Origin: Chitinophagaceae bacterium DXS | GTDB taxonomy: Bacteria; Bacteroidota; Bacteroidia; Chitinophagales; Chitinophagaceae | Length of the DNA stretch: 64,000 nucleotides | Direction of reading: 5' to 3' | Assembly: GCA_030345135.1 (NCBI GenBank) | Contig: CP128386.1 | Span: 3,848,567 to 3,912,566 of the forward strand | Shown: one piece after another, positions 28,346 through 37,434 of the stretch | Layout of the letters: each line of letters starts with the position of its first letter | Position numbering within the stretch: the first letter of the stretch is position 1 | Notes under the pieces: model-generated | The model's input: the letters and a program-made list of their open reading frames with translations, nothing else | Databases searched by the model: none | What the model was told of the DNA's origin: nothing | Made by a program: the position numbers and the translations under genes

Positions 28346-29374
28346 TTATTTAACAAATGCATTCCATCCCTGCGCAGTTATATCAAATGTGTTGCCGCCT
28401 TTGGTAATCAGTTTGCGCCCCTCTTCTTCATCGAGCATATAGCCTATAACACTGATCTCTTCATTTAGCAAGATCTTCTCGTGATCTTCCTGCCTGATGG
28501 TAAAGATCAGTTCATAATCTTCTCCGCCATTAAGTGCACAAACCGTAGGATCCAGACCAAATTTGAAAGCCGCCTGCCTCGCTTTTTCGTCAATTGGTAT
28601 CTTTTCTTCATAAAGGCGGCAGCCAAGGTTACTTTGTCTTGAAATATGCAATATTTCGCTGCTCAGTCCATCGCTTATATCCATCATAGAAGTAGGCACC
28701 AGGTTGTTCTGCTCAAAGAAAGCTATGATGTCTTTCCTTGCTTCAGGTTTAAGCAGTCTGCCCACTATATAATCTTCACCTTCCAGATCCGGCTGAATTT
28801 TAGGATTCTCCAAGTAAATTTTCTTCTCCCTTTCCAGTAAAGTCAGTCCGAGAAAAGCACCACCCAGGTCGCCACTTACACAGACCAGGTCGCCACTGTT
28901 TGCGGTACTTCTTTTTACAAATGCTCCGGGGGCTACTTCTCCCACAGCTGTAACAGAAATTACAAAGCCTTTTTGAGACGAAGCAGTGTCACCACCGACA
29001 AGATCAACCCCATATTTCTCACAGGCCGCATAAACGCCTTCGTAAAATTCATCCAGCGCCTCCATGCTGAACCTGTTGCTGATGCCAATACTCATGGTGA
29101 TCTGCGTAGGCTGTGCATTCATGGCATATACGTCACTCAGATTTACTATAACACTTTTATAACCAAGATGTTTGAGCGGCGTGTACATCAAATCAAAATG
29201 CACACCCTCCAGCAAAAGATCCGTGGTAACCACCGTCTGTTTTCCAAAGTGGTCAATCACTGCCGCATCATCTCCCACACTCACAACTGTTGATGCATTC
29301 TGTATTTCAAAGTTCCTCGTCAGGTGATCGATAAGACCAAATTCGCCGAGGGAAGAGATTTCTGTTCGAGACAT
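28346..29374 (-). CDS. thiL: Thiamine-monophosphate kinase
   Basis: 342 residues. ThiL phosphorylates thiamine monophosphate to the active cofactor thiamine pyrophosphate. Family marks include GDDAAVI near the N-terminus, TTDLLLEGVHFDL, the metal-binding NLSDVYAMNAQP and GGDTASS, and DISDGLSSE in the C-terminal half. It is a stand-alone gene. The inverted-repeat arm of the four-helix-bundle element begins about 5 bp upstream of its start codon, so that repeat necessarily lies in its promoter or leader. Confidence 0.95.
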   Translation of the reverse strand: MSRTEISSLGEFGLIDHLTRNFEIQNASTVVSVGDDAAVIDHFGKQTVVTTDLLLEGVHFDLMYTPLKHLGYKSVIVNLSDVYAMNAQPTQITMSIGISNRFSMEALDEFYEGVYAACEKYGVDLVGGDTASSQKGFVISVTAVGEVAPGAFVKRSTANSGDLVCVSGDLGGAFLGLTLLEREKKIYLENPKIQPDLEGEDYIVGRLLKPEARKDIIAFFEQNNLVPTSMMDISDGLSSEILHISRQSNLGCRLYEEKIPIDEKARQAAFKFGLDPTVCALNGGEDYELIFTIRQEDHEKILLNEEISVIGYMLDEEEGRKLITKGGNTFDITAQGWNAFVK

Positions 29375-29378
29375 ATGA

Positions 29379-29410
29379 TGTACGATTTACGATGTACGGT
29401 GTACGATGTG
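29379..29410 (+). repeat. Left 32-bp arm of inverted repeat around four-helix-bundle gene
   Basis: The arm starts ATGTACGATTTACGATG and ends GGTGTACGATGT. It is the inverse of 30115-30146 at 29 of 32 positions. Degenerate copies of the same words continue through about 29670 (GATGTACGATG, TACGATTTACGATG, then in the opposite sense ACATCGTACATCTAAAATCG). Confidence 0.88.
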
Positions 29411-29670
29411 ATCTACATTATACACCTTTTTATGTACGATTTACGATGTTAGATGTACGATGTTATTGGCATTATACACCTTTTATGTACGATGCTAGAT
29501 GTACTGTGTACGATGCGACCTACATTATACACCCTGTTATATACGACGTACGATTTTAGATTTAAGATGTTGGCCATATTGTACATCTGGTTTTGTACGA
29601 AATGCAATTTTAGAGATAAAACATGTTTACTGATACATCGTACATCTAAAATCGTAAATCGTACATCACC

Positions 29671-30018
29671 TCATTTTCTTGCTGAATTAATTGTGGCTAC
29701 AAATATCCTTAATAAAGTTTCTCCTTCAGCCATAATTGCATCAATTTCAGTTTTGAAATGAGCATTAAACTCATTTAACAAATCAAGGAAGAACAATGTT
29801 TCATCAAGTTCCTCTTCTACTATTTTCAGTTTGTTGATAAAATCAGGGCGGGATTTGGCGCGTCTGGCTGCCCTGTAATTTGCGGCCACTGAACTGCTGC
29901 ATCTAATAATCTGGTTACTATAACTCCTGTTAATCAGATTGTTTTCGAGTTTCAATATAAGGTGTGCGACATCCACTGCCAGTTTCCTGGTACGTTTTTT
30001 AAGCTCTTCGGCATCCAT
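29671..30018 (-). CDS. Four-helix-bundle protein (23S rRNA intervening-sequence family)
   Basis: 115 residues, all helical by sequence. Conserved marks are RSYSNQIIRCSSSVAANYRAARRAKS (about 32-57; only the pattern is cited) and KIVEEELDETLFFLDLL. This family was first seen inside 23S rRNA intervening sequences and is related to the Avd protein of diversity-generating retroelements; its function is unknown. Here there is no rRNA and no reverse transcriptase; the gene is alone between inverted repeats. That suggests it is carried by, or serves, a small repeat element. Confidence 0.9.
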   Translation of the reverse strand: MDAEELKKRTRKLAVDVAHLILKLENNLINRSYSNQIIRCSSSVAANYRAARRAKSRPDFINKLKIVEEELDETLFFLDLLNEFNAHFKTEIDAIMAEGETLLRIFVATINSARK

Positions 30019-30114
30019 GAGGGTTTAGTTTTTTGCAAAGTAAATGCTTAATCCTCTGCGAAAAATTTCTCCCCGTAAATGAACCAATAGGATTTTGTAA
30101 CGTGAACCCTTTCT

Positions 30115-30146
30115 ACATCGTACACCGTACATCCAACATCGTACAT
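30115..30146 (-). repeat. Right 32-bp arm of inverted repeat around four-helix-bundle gene
   Basis: On the minus strand it reads ATGTACGATGTTGGATG to GGTGTACGATGT, differing from the left arm at three internal positions. It lies 11 bp before the stop codon of the inositol-monophosphatase gene. Confidence 0.88.
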
Positions 30147-30156
30147 AAACTACCTG

Positions 30157-30936
30157 CTACACTACAACGCTTCCATCAATCCACTTCAGCAGCTCATCAT
30201 GTATCAATCCATTCGTTGCCACGATACCCGGTTGGTAAGGATTATAGTAGCTGCCCGAAAGATCGGTTACTTTTCCACCTGCTTCCTCAACTATCAGGAA
30301 GCCGGCGGCGCTGTCCCAGGCATTGAGCTTGTGCTCGTAGAAGCCGTCGAAACGGCCTGCGGCAACCCAGCAAAGATCGATGGCAGCACTGCCTAACCGG
30401 CGAACGGGGATGCCTTGACGAATAAGCCTGTCGAATACTTCGAGCGGACCGTTTGGCTGATTGATGTATGTATAGGGAAAGCCGGTCACCAGGCAACTGG
30501 TTCCGACATCTTTTTTTGAACTCACGGAGATCTTGTCGGTATTTAACGTTGCTCCGAAGCCTCTTTGCGCAAAAAACAATTCACCAATAAAGGGATTATA
30601 CACGGCGCCCATCTCCATCCTGCCATCGACTTCCACGCCGATGCTTACACAGCAAATGGGAATACCATTAGCATAGTTGATGGTACCATCAATCGGATCA
30701 ATGATCCATTTGTAGATGGAATCCTGCGCCAGGATGCCGCTTTCCTCAGTAAGAATATAATGATCAGGGTAGTCTGCTTTAATGATATCGATAATTACCT
30801 GTTCACTCTTATGATCAACCTCCGTTACCAGGTTGTTAACACCTTCCTTGTTGCTAATCGTAAACGATTTGTTGAAATATTCTTTCAGTACTTGTGCCGC
30901 TGCATCTGTTGCCTTTAGTAGTGTTTGTTTTAGCAT
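30157..30936 (-). CDS. Inositol monophosphatase family protein
   Basis: 259 residues of the Mg2+-dependent, lithium-sensitive phosphatase family. Metal ligands are E64-E65, D80-x-I-D83 in DPIDGTINY and D208 in WDSAAG. It would dephosphorylate inositol monophosphate or similar sugar phosphates; SuhB and CysQ are the nearest types and cannot be separated with confidence. I prefer the ATG at 30936 over the one two codons upstream. It has its own short upstream region after the adk terminator. Confidence 0.92.
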   Translation of the reverse strand: MLKQTLLKATDAAAQVLKEYFNKSFTISNKEGVNNLVTEVDHKSEQVIIDIIKADYPDHYILTEESGILAQDSIYKWIIDPIDGTINYANGIPICCVSIGVEVDGRMEMGAVYNPFIGELFFAQRGFGATLNTDKISVSSKKDVGTSCLVTGFPYTYINQPNGPLEVFDRLIRQGIPVRRLGSAAIDLCWVAAGRFDGFYEHKLNAWDSAAGFLIVEEAGGKVTDLSGSYYNPYQPGIVATNGLIHDELLKWIDGSVVV

Positions 30937-30984
30937 CCGCAAAGATTAATAGAATTGTTTAATTCTGTTTGGTTTTAACGTTAC

Positions 30985-31012
30985 AAAAAACCCGGGACTA
31001 CTTAGCCCGGGC
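30985..31012 (-). terminator. Rho-independent terminator of adk
   Basis: A CCCGGG / CCCGGG stem with a 9-base loop is followed on the minus strand by TTTTTT. It lies 65 bp past the adk stop. Confidence 0.88.
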
Positions 31013-31076
31013 ATGTTGGTTGATTTTGGTTAAGAGAAACTAATTTATACTTACCCTGTCGGGATGTAAGATTTAA

Positions 31077-31652
31077 TTACTTCTTTGCATCAATTTCTTT
31101 ACAAAGCGCATCGAATATTTCATCGATAGAACCCTCGCCGTGCACATTTACAACCTTGTTAAACTGACTGTAATATGCTGAAACCGGCAATGTCTCATTC
31201 TTGTAAACATCCTGTCTTTTCTTTTGAATTTCAGGATCTGCATCATCCAATCTGCCGCTTGTTTTTGCACGGTTTACCAGGCGTTTGATCAGTTCCTCTT
31301 CATTTACCTGTAAAGCGAGAACGATATTTATAGCTGTTTTCTTTAACTCGAGGAGTTTATCCAGTGCTTCGGCCTGTGCTACTGTGCGGGGAAAGCCGTC
31401 AAATAAAAAGCCCCTGGCGTGTGGATTGGCGTCTAAGGCGCTGCTAATCATTCCGATTACAACTTCATCGGGTACCAACTGACCTTTTTCAATAAAGTTT
31501 TTAGCTTCAATTCCCAAAGGCGTACTTTCTTTCATTTCTTTACGGAGGAGGTCACCTGTGCTGAGATGGATGAGTCCGTATTTTTCAATCAATTTCTCAC
31601 TCTGTGTACCTTTACCGCTACCCGGAGGGCCAAATAGAATAGTATTAAACAT
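31077..31652 (-). CDS. adk: Adenylate kinase
   Basis: 191 residues, the short-LID form without a zinc finger. The P-loop is G8-P-P-G-S-G-K-G-T16, followed by HLSTGDLLR, GFLFDGFPRT and SGRLDDADPE, all standard. It interconverts ATP plus AMP and 2 ADP in the cytoplasm. A single gene with its own terminator; a TATATTTG -7 box lies on the minus strand at 31684-31677. Confidence 0.97.
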   Translation of the reverse strand: MFNTILFGPPGSGKGTQSEKLIEKYGLIHLSTGDLLRKEMKESTPLGIEAKNFIEKGQLVPDEVVIGMISSALDANPHARGFLFDGFPRTVAQAEALDKLLELKKTAINIVLALQVNEEELIKRLVNRAKTSGRLDDADPEIQKKRQDVYKNETLPVSAYYSQFNKVVNVHGEGSIDEIFDALCKEIDAKK

Positions 31653-32049
31653 TGCTAACTTACCTTAAATGAGCAACAAATATAACGGTTAGCGTTTAAA
31701 ATTCGTTTAACAAAATTTGCAGTTCGTTAGAGGAGCTTAAAGCCAAGGGCCTAAAGCGTAAAAATGAACAAATGTGATAAATTTTAATAAGTTGGGATTG
31801 GAAGCGCTTAAAGCTTAAAGCCCAAAACTGAATAAAATGTATGAATGATAATAAAACACGAATTCTAACCTTTGAATGGCGAACAAATTCTCTCACCAGA
31901 CCGAAACTACCTGAAAGCTGACAGCTGATCGCTGATAGCTTATTGCTGTCATTGTGTCCCGCGTTTTCTGCGGCATGAACTTTGGACGATTATTTAAGAT
32001 TTCTTTGCAATCCGGCAGTATCTTCTCACCGTTTATTATTGAAAAAAGC
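31653..32049. repeat. Intergenic CTTAAAG and AGCTnnn word repeats
   Basis: No gene is seen. AAGCTTAAAG/AGGCCTAAAG-type words occur on the minus sense at about 31735-31760 and 31805-31830, and AGCTGACAGCTGATCGCTGATAGCT at about 31915-31941 (heptamer spacing). The last 100 bp form the leader of msrB. Confidence 0.55.
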
Positions 32050-32619
32050 ATGAAAACAATTTTATCACTGACCTTTGTGTTACTGGTGACGATTTTTACC
32101 GGATGCTATTCACAAAGCACTAAAAAGGAGAATAAAATGGACAGCACTAACAATAACGAAAAGAGCAAAGTGTACTCGAGAACCGACACTTCAAAAGTGG
32201 TGATGAGTGAAGACGAATGGAAAAAAGTATTATCGCCTGAAGTGTATTATATAGCAAGGCAGAAAGGTACCGAGCGCCCTTTCACAAGCAAGTATGAAAC
32301 TTCTAACGAAGTGGGCACTTATTACTGCGCAGCATGCGGCAACCCGCTTTTTAAAAGTGATACAAAATTTGAAAGTGGCTGCGGCTGGCCAAGCTTTTAC
32401 GAGCCCATAAGCAAAAGTTCGATTATCTATACGCCGGACAATAGCCATGGAATGACCCGCACAGAAGTACAATGCGGACGTTGTAAGGCACACCTGGGCC
32501 ATGTATTTGAAGATGGACCTCCGCCAACCGGCCTGCGCTATTGCATTAACGGTGTAGTGCTGGACTTTGAAAAAGCAAAAGAAGCAGAGAAGGGTTATAA
32601 TGAGAAGAAACAACAATGA
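32050..32619 (+). CDS. msrB: Peptide-methionine (R)-S-oxide reductase, lipoprotein form
   Basis: 189 residues. A lipoprotein signal with cysteine 19 (TIFTGC) puts the enzyme in the envelope, which is less usual than cytoplasmic MsrB. Zinc is held by C93/C96 (CAAC) and C142/C145 (CGRC), and the catalytic cysteine is C165 in RYCING. It repairs methionine-R-sulfoxide in exported proteins. The ATG at 32050 is chosen because it starts the signal peptide. A strong terminator follows. Confidence 0.94.
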   Translation: MKTILSLTFVLLVTIFTGCYSQSTKKENKMDSTNNNEKSKVYSRTDTSKVVMSEDEWKKVLSPEVYYIARQKGTERPFTSKYETSNEVGTYYCAACGNPLFKSDTKFESGCGWPSFYEPISKSSIIYTPDNSHGMTRTEVQCGRCKAHLGHVFEDGPPPTGLRYCINGVVLDFEKAKEAEKGYNEKKQQ

Positions 32620-32710
32620 GGCAAAGTCAAAATTCAAAAGTAAAAATTCAAAACTTCAGCTCGTAGTTGCTAATTGAACACAAGCAGCGTCAGATTTTGA
32701 GATATAAAAG

Positions 32711-32742
32711 AAAAGATCGTTGAAATAAATCAACGATCTTTT
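32711..32742. terminator. Bidirectional terminator
   Basis: A 13-bp perfect stem AAAAGATCGTTGA / TCAACGATCTTTT with a 6-base loop lies between the convergent msrB and response-regulator genes. Confidence 0.9.
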
Positions 32743-32803
32743 CCTTTTGAGACAATTATTTCGCTTCGATTTTTTGAATTTTTACTTTTTACTTTTGACT
32801 TTC

Positions 32804-33451
32804 TTAAATTTTCACCAATCCATTCCGTATCGCATAAAGCACCAATCCAACTCTTGAAGTAGTACCCAATTTTTCAAAAAGATTGCTACGGTACATTTCT
32901 GCCGTGCGGGGGGAAACATCCATAGAATCTGCAATTTCCTTGTAAGACTTCTCGGTGCAACAGAGTTTAAGGAAATCAATTTCTTTGTCGTTTAAGCTTA
33001 CAGCGTGCACTTCTTTGTTTTCTTTTTCGCTTTGATTGATAAAATGAACAAGCTTTCCGGTAACAAGCTCATTCAGGAAAAAACCTTTGGTTAAAATATC
33101 GTGGAGCGCAGTCTTTAAAATATCGGGTTTGCTGTCTTTTAAAATATAACCTTTTGCTCCATGCTTCAACATGCGTATAATAGCGGCATCATTATCCATC
33201 ATAGATAAAACGAGCACTTTAATATCCGGCTTATTTTCTTTTATCCATTTGGCCGTTTCAAAACCATCCATTTCGGGCATGGTTATATCCAGCAACACAA
33301 CTTCAGGTTCCTCATTCTTGGCCAGTTTTTCAATAAACTGCTTACCGTTGTCGGCTTCAAATACAACCGAATAATCCCCAAAAGAATTAATTACAGAAGC
33401 GAGGCCACCTCTTAACAACGCGTGATCATCTACTAATGCAACTCTTGTCAT
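32804..33451 (-). CDS. NarL/LuxR-type response regulator
   Basis: 215 residues: a receiver domain (about 1-120) with acidic pocket D8-D9 and phosphoacceptor D55 (VLLDITMPEMDGF), then a LuxR-type helix-turn-helix (about 150-212). It overlaps the sensor kinase gene by four bases and is the last gene of a four-gene minus-strand set. It would bind DNA when phosphorylated by the adjacent kinase. Target genes are not evident; the set itself is a candidate. Confidence 0.93.
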   Translation of the reverse strand: MTRVALVDDHALLRGGLASVINSFGDYSVVFEADNGKQFIEKLAKNEEPEVVLLDITMPEMDGFETAKWIKENKPDIKVLVLSMMDNDAAIIRMLKHGAKGYILKDSKPDILKTALHDILTKGFFLNELVTGKLVHFINQSEKENKEVHAVSLNDKEIDFLKLCCTEKSYKEIADSMDVSPRTAEMYRSNLFEKLGTTSRVGLVLYAIRNGLVKI

Positions 33452-34242
33452 ACTTCCGTTTTTTGATCTTGTAATATACTTAATTTGATAACTGTTCCTT
33501 CCTGTGGCCGTGAGTTAATCTCTAAATTTCCGCCGATAAGTTCTGCTCTTTGTTTCATGCTTTTAAGCCCGATACCGGTTTCGTGGGAATTGAGCTTTTC
33601 TATGTCAAATCCAATACCATTGTCCTTTATCGCGATACACAAAGTGTCATTTTCTGCATCAATCTTTACACAAAGCATGGTTGCTTTTGCGTGCTTTAAA
33701 ATATTATTAAAGCTTTCCTGCATAATGCGGAAAACCACAATAGTTTGTTCGGGAGTTAACCGCACATCTTTTGTGGTGCATTCCAGCCTGGTATCCAGGT
33801 GAACGGCTTTCTTAATAATATTCAACTCGTGCGCTATCGCATCTACCAACCCTATATCGGTGATCTTTTCGCTATTAAGGCTTTTGCTAAGGTCGCGAAG
33901 GTCCGTAATGGCCTTGCTCAGCAATTCTTCAGTAATAGCTACTTTTTCATCCGAAGCACCATTGTTGAAAGTGTTTAGGTTTAATTTGGCAAGACTCAAT
34001 ACCTGGCCAATATTATCATGAATTTCCTGGCTAATGTTTCTAAAAGTTTGCTCCTGTATTTCCAACTGAGCCTGCAAAATTGTTTGCTCATACTGCACCT
34101 TCAAATCAAGCATTTCTTTTTTATGTAACATTCTTCTCTTATGCATTTGTGTGATCAACAAATAAAAAAATACCAGAAAGAACAGTACCAAAACCGTTCC
34201 TATAATAACAAAAGTTGTTGTGATGATTGGCGCTTGTAACAT
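33448..34242 (-). CDS. Sensor histidine kinase, HisKA_3 type
   Basis: 264 residues. One N-terminal membrane helix (about 8-32), a short coiled coil, then HisKA_3 with phosphoacceptor H75 in ISQEIHDNIGQ and a HATPase domain with DNGIGFD and GIGLKSMKQRAE. There is no sizeable sensor domain, so it probably reads input from a partner. The membrane-protein gene before it overlaps it by 43 bases in another frame, which suggests strict co-expression and that this membrane protein is the sensor. Confidence 0.92.
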   Translation of the reverse strand: MLQAPIITTTFVIIGTVLVLFFLVFFYLLITQMHKRRMLHKKEMLDLKVQYEQTILQAQLEIQEQTFRNISQEIHDNIGQVLSLAKLNLNTFNNGASDEKVAITEELLSKAITDLRDLSKSLNSEKITDIGLVDAIAHELNIIKKAVHLDTRLECTTKDVRLTPEQTIVVFRIMQESFNNILKHAKATMLCVKIDAENDTLCIAIKDNGIGFDIEKLNSHETGIGLKSMKQRAELIGGNLEINSRPQEGTVIKLSILQDQKTEV

Positions 34243-34877
34243 AATAATCCAACTGACAGCATTATAAATTTAGTAACAATGGCCAGATGTATAATTCTAT
34301 ACACACTTTTTGCTTCTTCCAGCATGTTTAAAGAGATGTAATATCTATAAACCGCAAAAACTAAAACGCTTGCAGCGGAAAAAACAAAGAAAGCGCTTAC
34401 AATCCAAAATGACGGTTGTTTTTGAAAACTTAGTATTTTATCACTCTTTGCCAATTGAAGCATATAATACATGCAGCAGGCAACAACTATCAAATAAGAT
34501 AGACAAGAAGTGTTACTGTTATAGACATTTAGCGGTTCCCACATGAAAATATTCACCAGCCAAAAAACAAAAAATACACCTACACCCAGTATATACCATC
34601 GCAAATTAACCTTATTGGCCGTTTGCTTTATAATATAATAAGAAAGAAACGCAGTTTCAAACAAAGTGTAAAAATGATACAACGCCAGGTTATTCATTTT
34701 ATAAAATGACATGACATTGGTAACTGCTGTAAAAACAATACTTATTACAAGATAAATAAGCAACATCATTTCCTGCCTGTTGATATCGCTCCATAAAATC
34801 AAATAAATAATGAGCGATATTAATGGCATGTAAGTGTCGTCCGACCTGATTATCTGTGCCAATACTGAGTTATTCAT
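34200..34877 (-). CDS. Hypothetical seven-helix membrane protein, two-component partner
   Basis: 225 residues with about six or seven predicted membrane helices and almost no loops, ending in CYKRQSSQQLLLL. I do not recognise a named family. It overlaps the histidine kinase start by 43 bases and begins 8 bp after the small upstream gene. The layout is like 7TM receptor-type sensors that feed an intramembrane-sensing kinase. A role as signal receptor is inferred from arrangement only. Confidence 0.7.
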   Translation of the reverse strand: MNNSVLAQIIRSDDTYMPLISLIIYLILWSDINRQEMMLLIYLVISIVFTAVTNVMSFYKMNNLALYHFYTLFETAFLSYYIIKQTANKVNLRWYILGVGVFFVFWLVNIFMWEPLNVYNSNTSCLSYLIVVACCMYYMLQLAKSDKILSFQKQPSFWIVSAFFVFSAASVLVFAVYRYYISLNMLEEAKSVYRIIHLAIVTKFIMLSVGLLCYKRQSSQQLLLL

Positions 34878-34885
34878 GAAAAAGA

Positions 34886-35314
34886 TTACATGTTTAGAAC
34901 ATTCTTCGTGCTACATTCTGCAGGACAAGGATGTAACCCTGCTACAAGGCTGAGGCTTCCAGTGCCGTTGGCAATAAGAGATTTAGCTGCTTTTGGAGCT
35001 TCACCATTGCCATTCTTCTGGTTTTCTCTCAAAGTCTTCAAACTATCCGGTACCTGAAAATCATTGTATTTACCATTTTCATCTTTTTCACAACCGACAA
35101 CTACAAGGGTGGGGACCATAAAGTCCTCAACTATTTCACCACCAAAATAGATCCTGATGCCATCCAGTTTACCCTGTTTTTGTTTTAAAATCTTTTCAAT
35201 TTCCTCACGGGTAATCAAGTAGCCTTTTTTCTGAGAAACGGACTTTGGCGCATTTTTCATGTATTTTTTAAATACACCGATCTTTTTTCTTGCGTCATCC
35301 CAATTGGTTGTCAT
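34886..35314 (-). CDS. Hypothetical protein with C-terminal HPCPAEC motif, first gene of two-component set
   Basis: 142 residues, soluble, no signal peptide. The N-terminus is lysine-rich with helices. The middle reads KGYLITREEIEKILKQ and RIYFGGEIVEDFMVPTLVVVGC. The C-terminus has a proline/cysteine motif AGLHPCPAECSTKN. I do not recognise the family. It leads the set that contains a membrane protein, kinase and regulator, so it may be the regulated output or a signal partner. Confidence 0.7.
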   Translation of the reverse strand: MTTNWDDARKKIGVFKKYMKNAPKSVSQKKGYLITREEIEKILKQKQGKLDGIRIYFGGEIVEDFMVPTLVVVGCEKDENGKYNDFQVPDSLKTLRENQKNGNGEAPKAAKSLIANGTGSLSLVAGLHPCPAECSTKNVLNM

Positions 35315-35572
35315 AAATTTTCTTTTTAATTAGATTGATTAATAGGGTAAAAGAATCTTCAGTTTATGCAAAGAAAAGCACAATCAAAAATGTGGAAATT
35401 GTAATTATTCACAAGTCAAATTGTGATTTTTCACACCAGTTCAAAATGCTTTTTCCTTTGTCTGTTTTATATGTAAAATTTACTTGTTAAAGGTCAAAAA
35501 TCATAGGGTATGCCATCTTGGTTTTTCAACATTGGTTTTATCAGTTACCTTCGCTTACCAATTTAATCTTAT

Positions 35573-36826
35573 ATGAGCATCAGGTTAAGTCATCTCGCGG
35601 AAAATCTTATAGGTTCTGAAATCGTTAGATTAGGCAATGAAATCAATGACCGCATACGCAAAGGTGAGAAGATTTTTAATTATACCATAGGAGATTTTGA
35701 CCCTGCCATTTTTCCCATTCCGAAGGAACTGGAAGACCTGATTGTAGATGCATACAAGCACCATTATACCAATTATCCGCCGGGCGACGGACTATTGGAG
35801 CTGCGTACTGCAGTTGCCGCTTTTATCAGGGAATTTTCCGGGTTGGATTATGCAACCAATGAAATTCAGATTGCTTCAGGCGGGCGTCCTCTTATCTATA
35901 CAATATTTAAAACGATAGTTGACAGGGGTGACAAGGTTATTTATGCGGTTCCATCCTGGAACAATAACCACTACACAAATATGAACGATGCGGAGCATTG
36001 TGTAATTGAAACCTCACTCGAAAATAACTTTATGCCGACCGCAGCTGATATTGCCCCTCACATAAAGGGTGCTGCGTTAGTTTGTCTTTGTACGCCTCAA
36101 AATCCCACGGGAACCACACTTCCTAAAGAGGAGCTGGAGAAAATCTGCGATCTGATCCTGGAGGAAAATGACAAAAGAGGTCCGGACGAAAAAAAGCTTT
36201 ACCTGATGTTTGATCAGATGTATGGTATACTCACATTTGGTGATACCCGCCATTACAACCCGGTTTCTGTGAGGCCAGCGATGAAAGCGTATACCATTTT
36301 TGTTGATGGCATATCAAAGGCATTCGCTGCTACCGGCGTGCGCGTGGGTTGGTCCATGGGCCCTGCAGAAGTCATCAGTAAAATGAAAGCATTATTGAGC
36401 CACATTGGCGCCTGGGCACCGATGGCTGAGCAAAAAGCAGTCGCGGGATATCTGACACAGACAGAAAATATACAGCGATACCTGGACCACTATAAAAAAG
36501 AACTTGAAAAAAGGTTGCAGCATATACATGAGGGTTTTATAAGTCTGAAAAACAAGGGTTATAAAGTAGACGCAGTTGCTCCCCAGGCGGCTATTTATCT
36601 TACCATTAAAATTGATCTGGCCGGTCAAACACTCGGCGGACAAAAACTCAACAACCAGGGAGATGTAACAAGTTATATCCTTAGTGAAGCCAAACTTGCC
36701 GTTGTTCCTTTTTATGCTTTTGGAGCAGATAAAGATTCTCCATGGTACAGATTAAGCGTGGGAACCAGTAAAATAGAAGATATTGATGAGATGTTTAGAA
36801 AGCTGGAAGCAAAGCTGAAAGCTTAA
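35573..36826 (+). CDS. PLP-dependent class I/II aminotransferase
   Basis: 417 residues, fold type I. The cofactor-binding lysine is K249 in DGISKAFAATGVRVGW, with ASGGRPLIYTIFKTI and CLCTPQNPTGTTLP for substrate and phosphate contacts, and a C-terminal arginine segment WYRLSVGTSKIED. It resembles aspartate-type aminotransferases of this phylum; exact amino-acid substrate is not determinable. It stands alone after a 258-bp upstream region. Confidence 0.9.
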   Translation: MSIRLSHLAENLIGSEIVRLGNEINDRIRKGEKIFNYTIGDFDPAIFPIPKELEDLIVDAYKHHYTNYPPGDGLLELRTAVAAFIREFSGLDYATNEIQIASGGRPLIYTIFKTIVDRGDKVIYAVPSWNNNHYTNMNDAEHCVIETSLENNFMPTAADIAPHIKGAALVCLCTPQNPTGTTLPKEELEKICDLILEENDKRGPDEKKLYLMFDQMYGILTFGDTRHYNPVSVRPAMKAYTIFVDGISKAFAATGVRVGWSMGPAEVISKMKALLSHIGAWAPMAEQKAVAGYLTQTENIQRYLDHYKKELEKRLQHIHEGFISLKNKGYKVDAVAPQAAIYLTIKIDLAGQTLGGQKLNNQGDVTSYILSEAKLAVVPFYAFGADKDSPWYRLSVGTSKIEDIDEMFRKLEAKLKA

Positions 36827-37152
36827 AGCCTAAAGCTTAAAACTGGTTATACTTCAGATGATGTTTGGTTGTCATAAATGTGAGAGACATTTGGCAAGGG
36901 CTGAGGCGTAAGGTATGAGGCATAAAGCTTAAAGCCTAAAGCTTTGAACTGTATAAACGCCCAAGAGAGTGTTTTTCATTTGTGTAAAATGAGAGAATAT
37001 AAACGGCGCCTTTCCGCTTTAACTTAAAGCCCGAGCCTAAACTTAGAACTGTATAAATGTCGGCGAAACTGTTTCGCAATTTTTATAAAGGAGAAAAAAT
37101 TCATTTGCTGCGACAGCACTTTAGCTCAAAGCTGATAGCTAATAGCTGACAG
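36827..37152. repeat. Intergenic CTTAAAG/CCTAAAG heptamer repeats
   Basis: AAAGCTTAAAGCCTAAAGC occurs twice (about 36820-36843 and 36925-36945), each AAAG word seven bases from the next. A looser copy (GCTTTAACTTAAAGCCC) is at 37016-37032, and an AGCTnnn block (AGCTGATAGCTAATAGCTG) ends the stretch at about 37131-37153. No gene or terminator-grade hairpin is seen. Confidence 0.65.
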
Positions 37153-37407
37153 CTAGTTTTTATTGCAAATAAAAACAAATGGCTTCAATTCCTTTGCCCG
37201 TGCGGTTCTCCAAATAACGTGAGGTTTGTGGATAATCTTGTAGCTGTTCACATTGATGACTTCATTGGCAATGCAAAATGCTTCTATACTTTCGGTGCGG
37301 AATAAGAGTTCATGCAAAAGCTCTATCTCACGATCCATTTGTTGGCGATTCATAGTAAAGCTTCTGGTTAGCACAAGCAAATCCCTGTTATTATAGGGGG
37401 AATTCAT
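37153..37407 (-). CDS. Hypothetical protein, about 84 residues
   Basis: A small soluble protein from the ATG at 37407. The centre is helical (NRQQMDREIELLHELLF), and the C-terminus HVIWRTARAKELKPFVFICNKN has the look of a conserved tail. No domain is recognised. It follows a small lipoprotein gene on the same strand with a 27-bp gap, so the two are probably one transcript. Coding looks real from codon pattern and the neighbouring arrangement, but confidence is moderate. Confidence 0.6.
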   Translation of the reverse strand: MNSPYNNRDLLVLTRSFTMNRQQMDREIELLHELLFRTESIEAFCIANEVINVNSYKIIHKPHVIWRTARAKELKPFVFICNKN

Positions 37408-37434
37408 ACGACTAAATTTAATGTTCACAGGTCA

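Noticed and set aside
29671..30018. Avd accessory gene of a diversity-generating retroelement
   Set aside because: No reverse transcriptase or template/variable repeat is present; only the shared four-helix fold.
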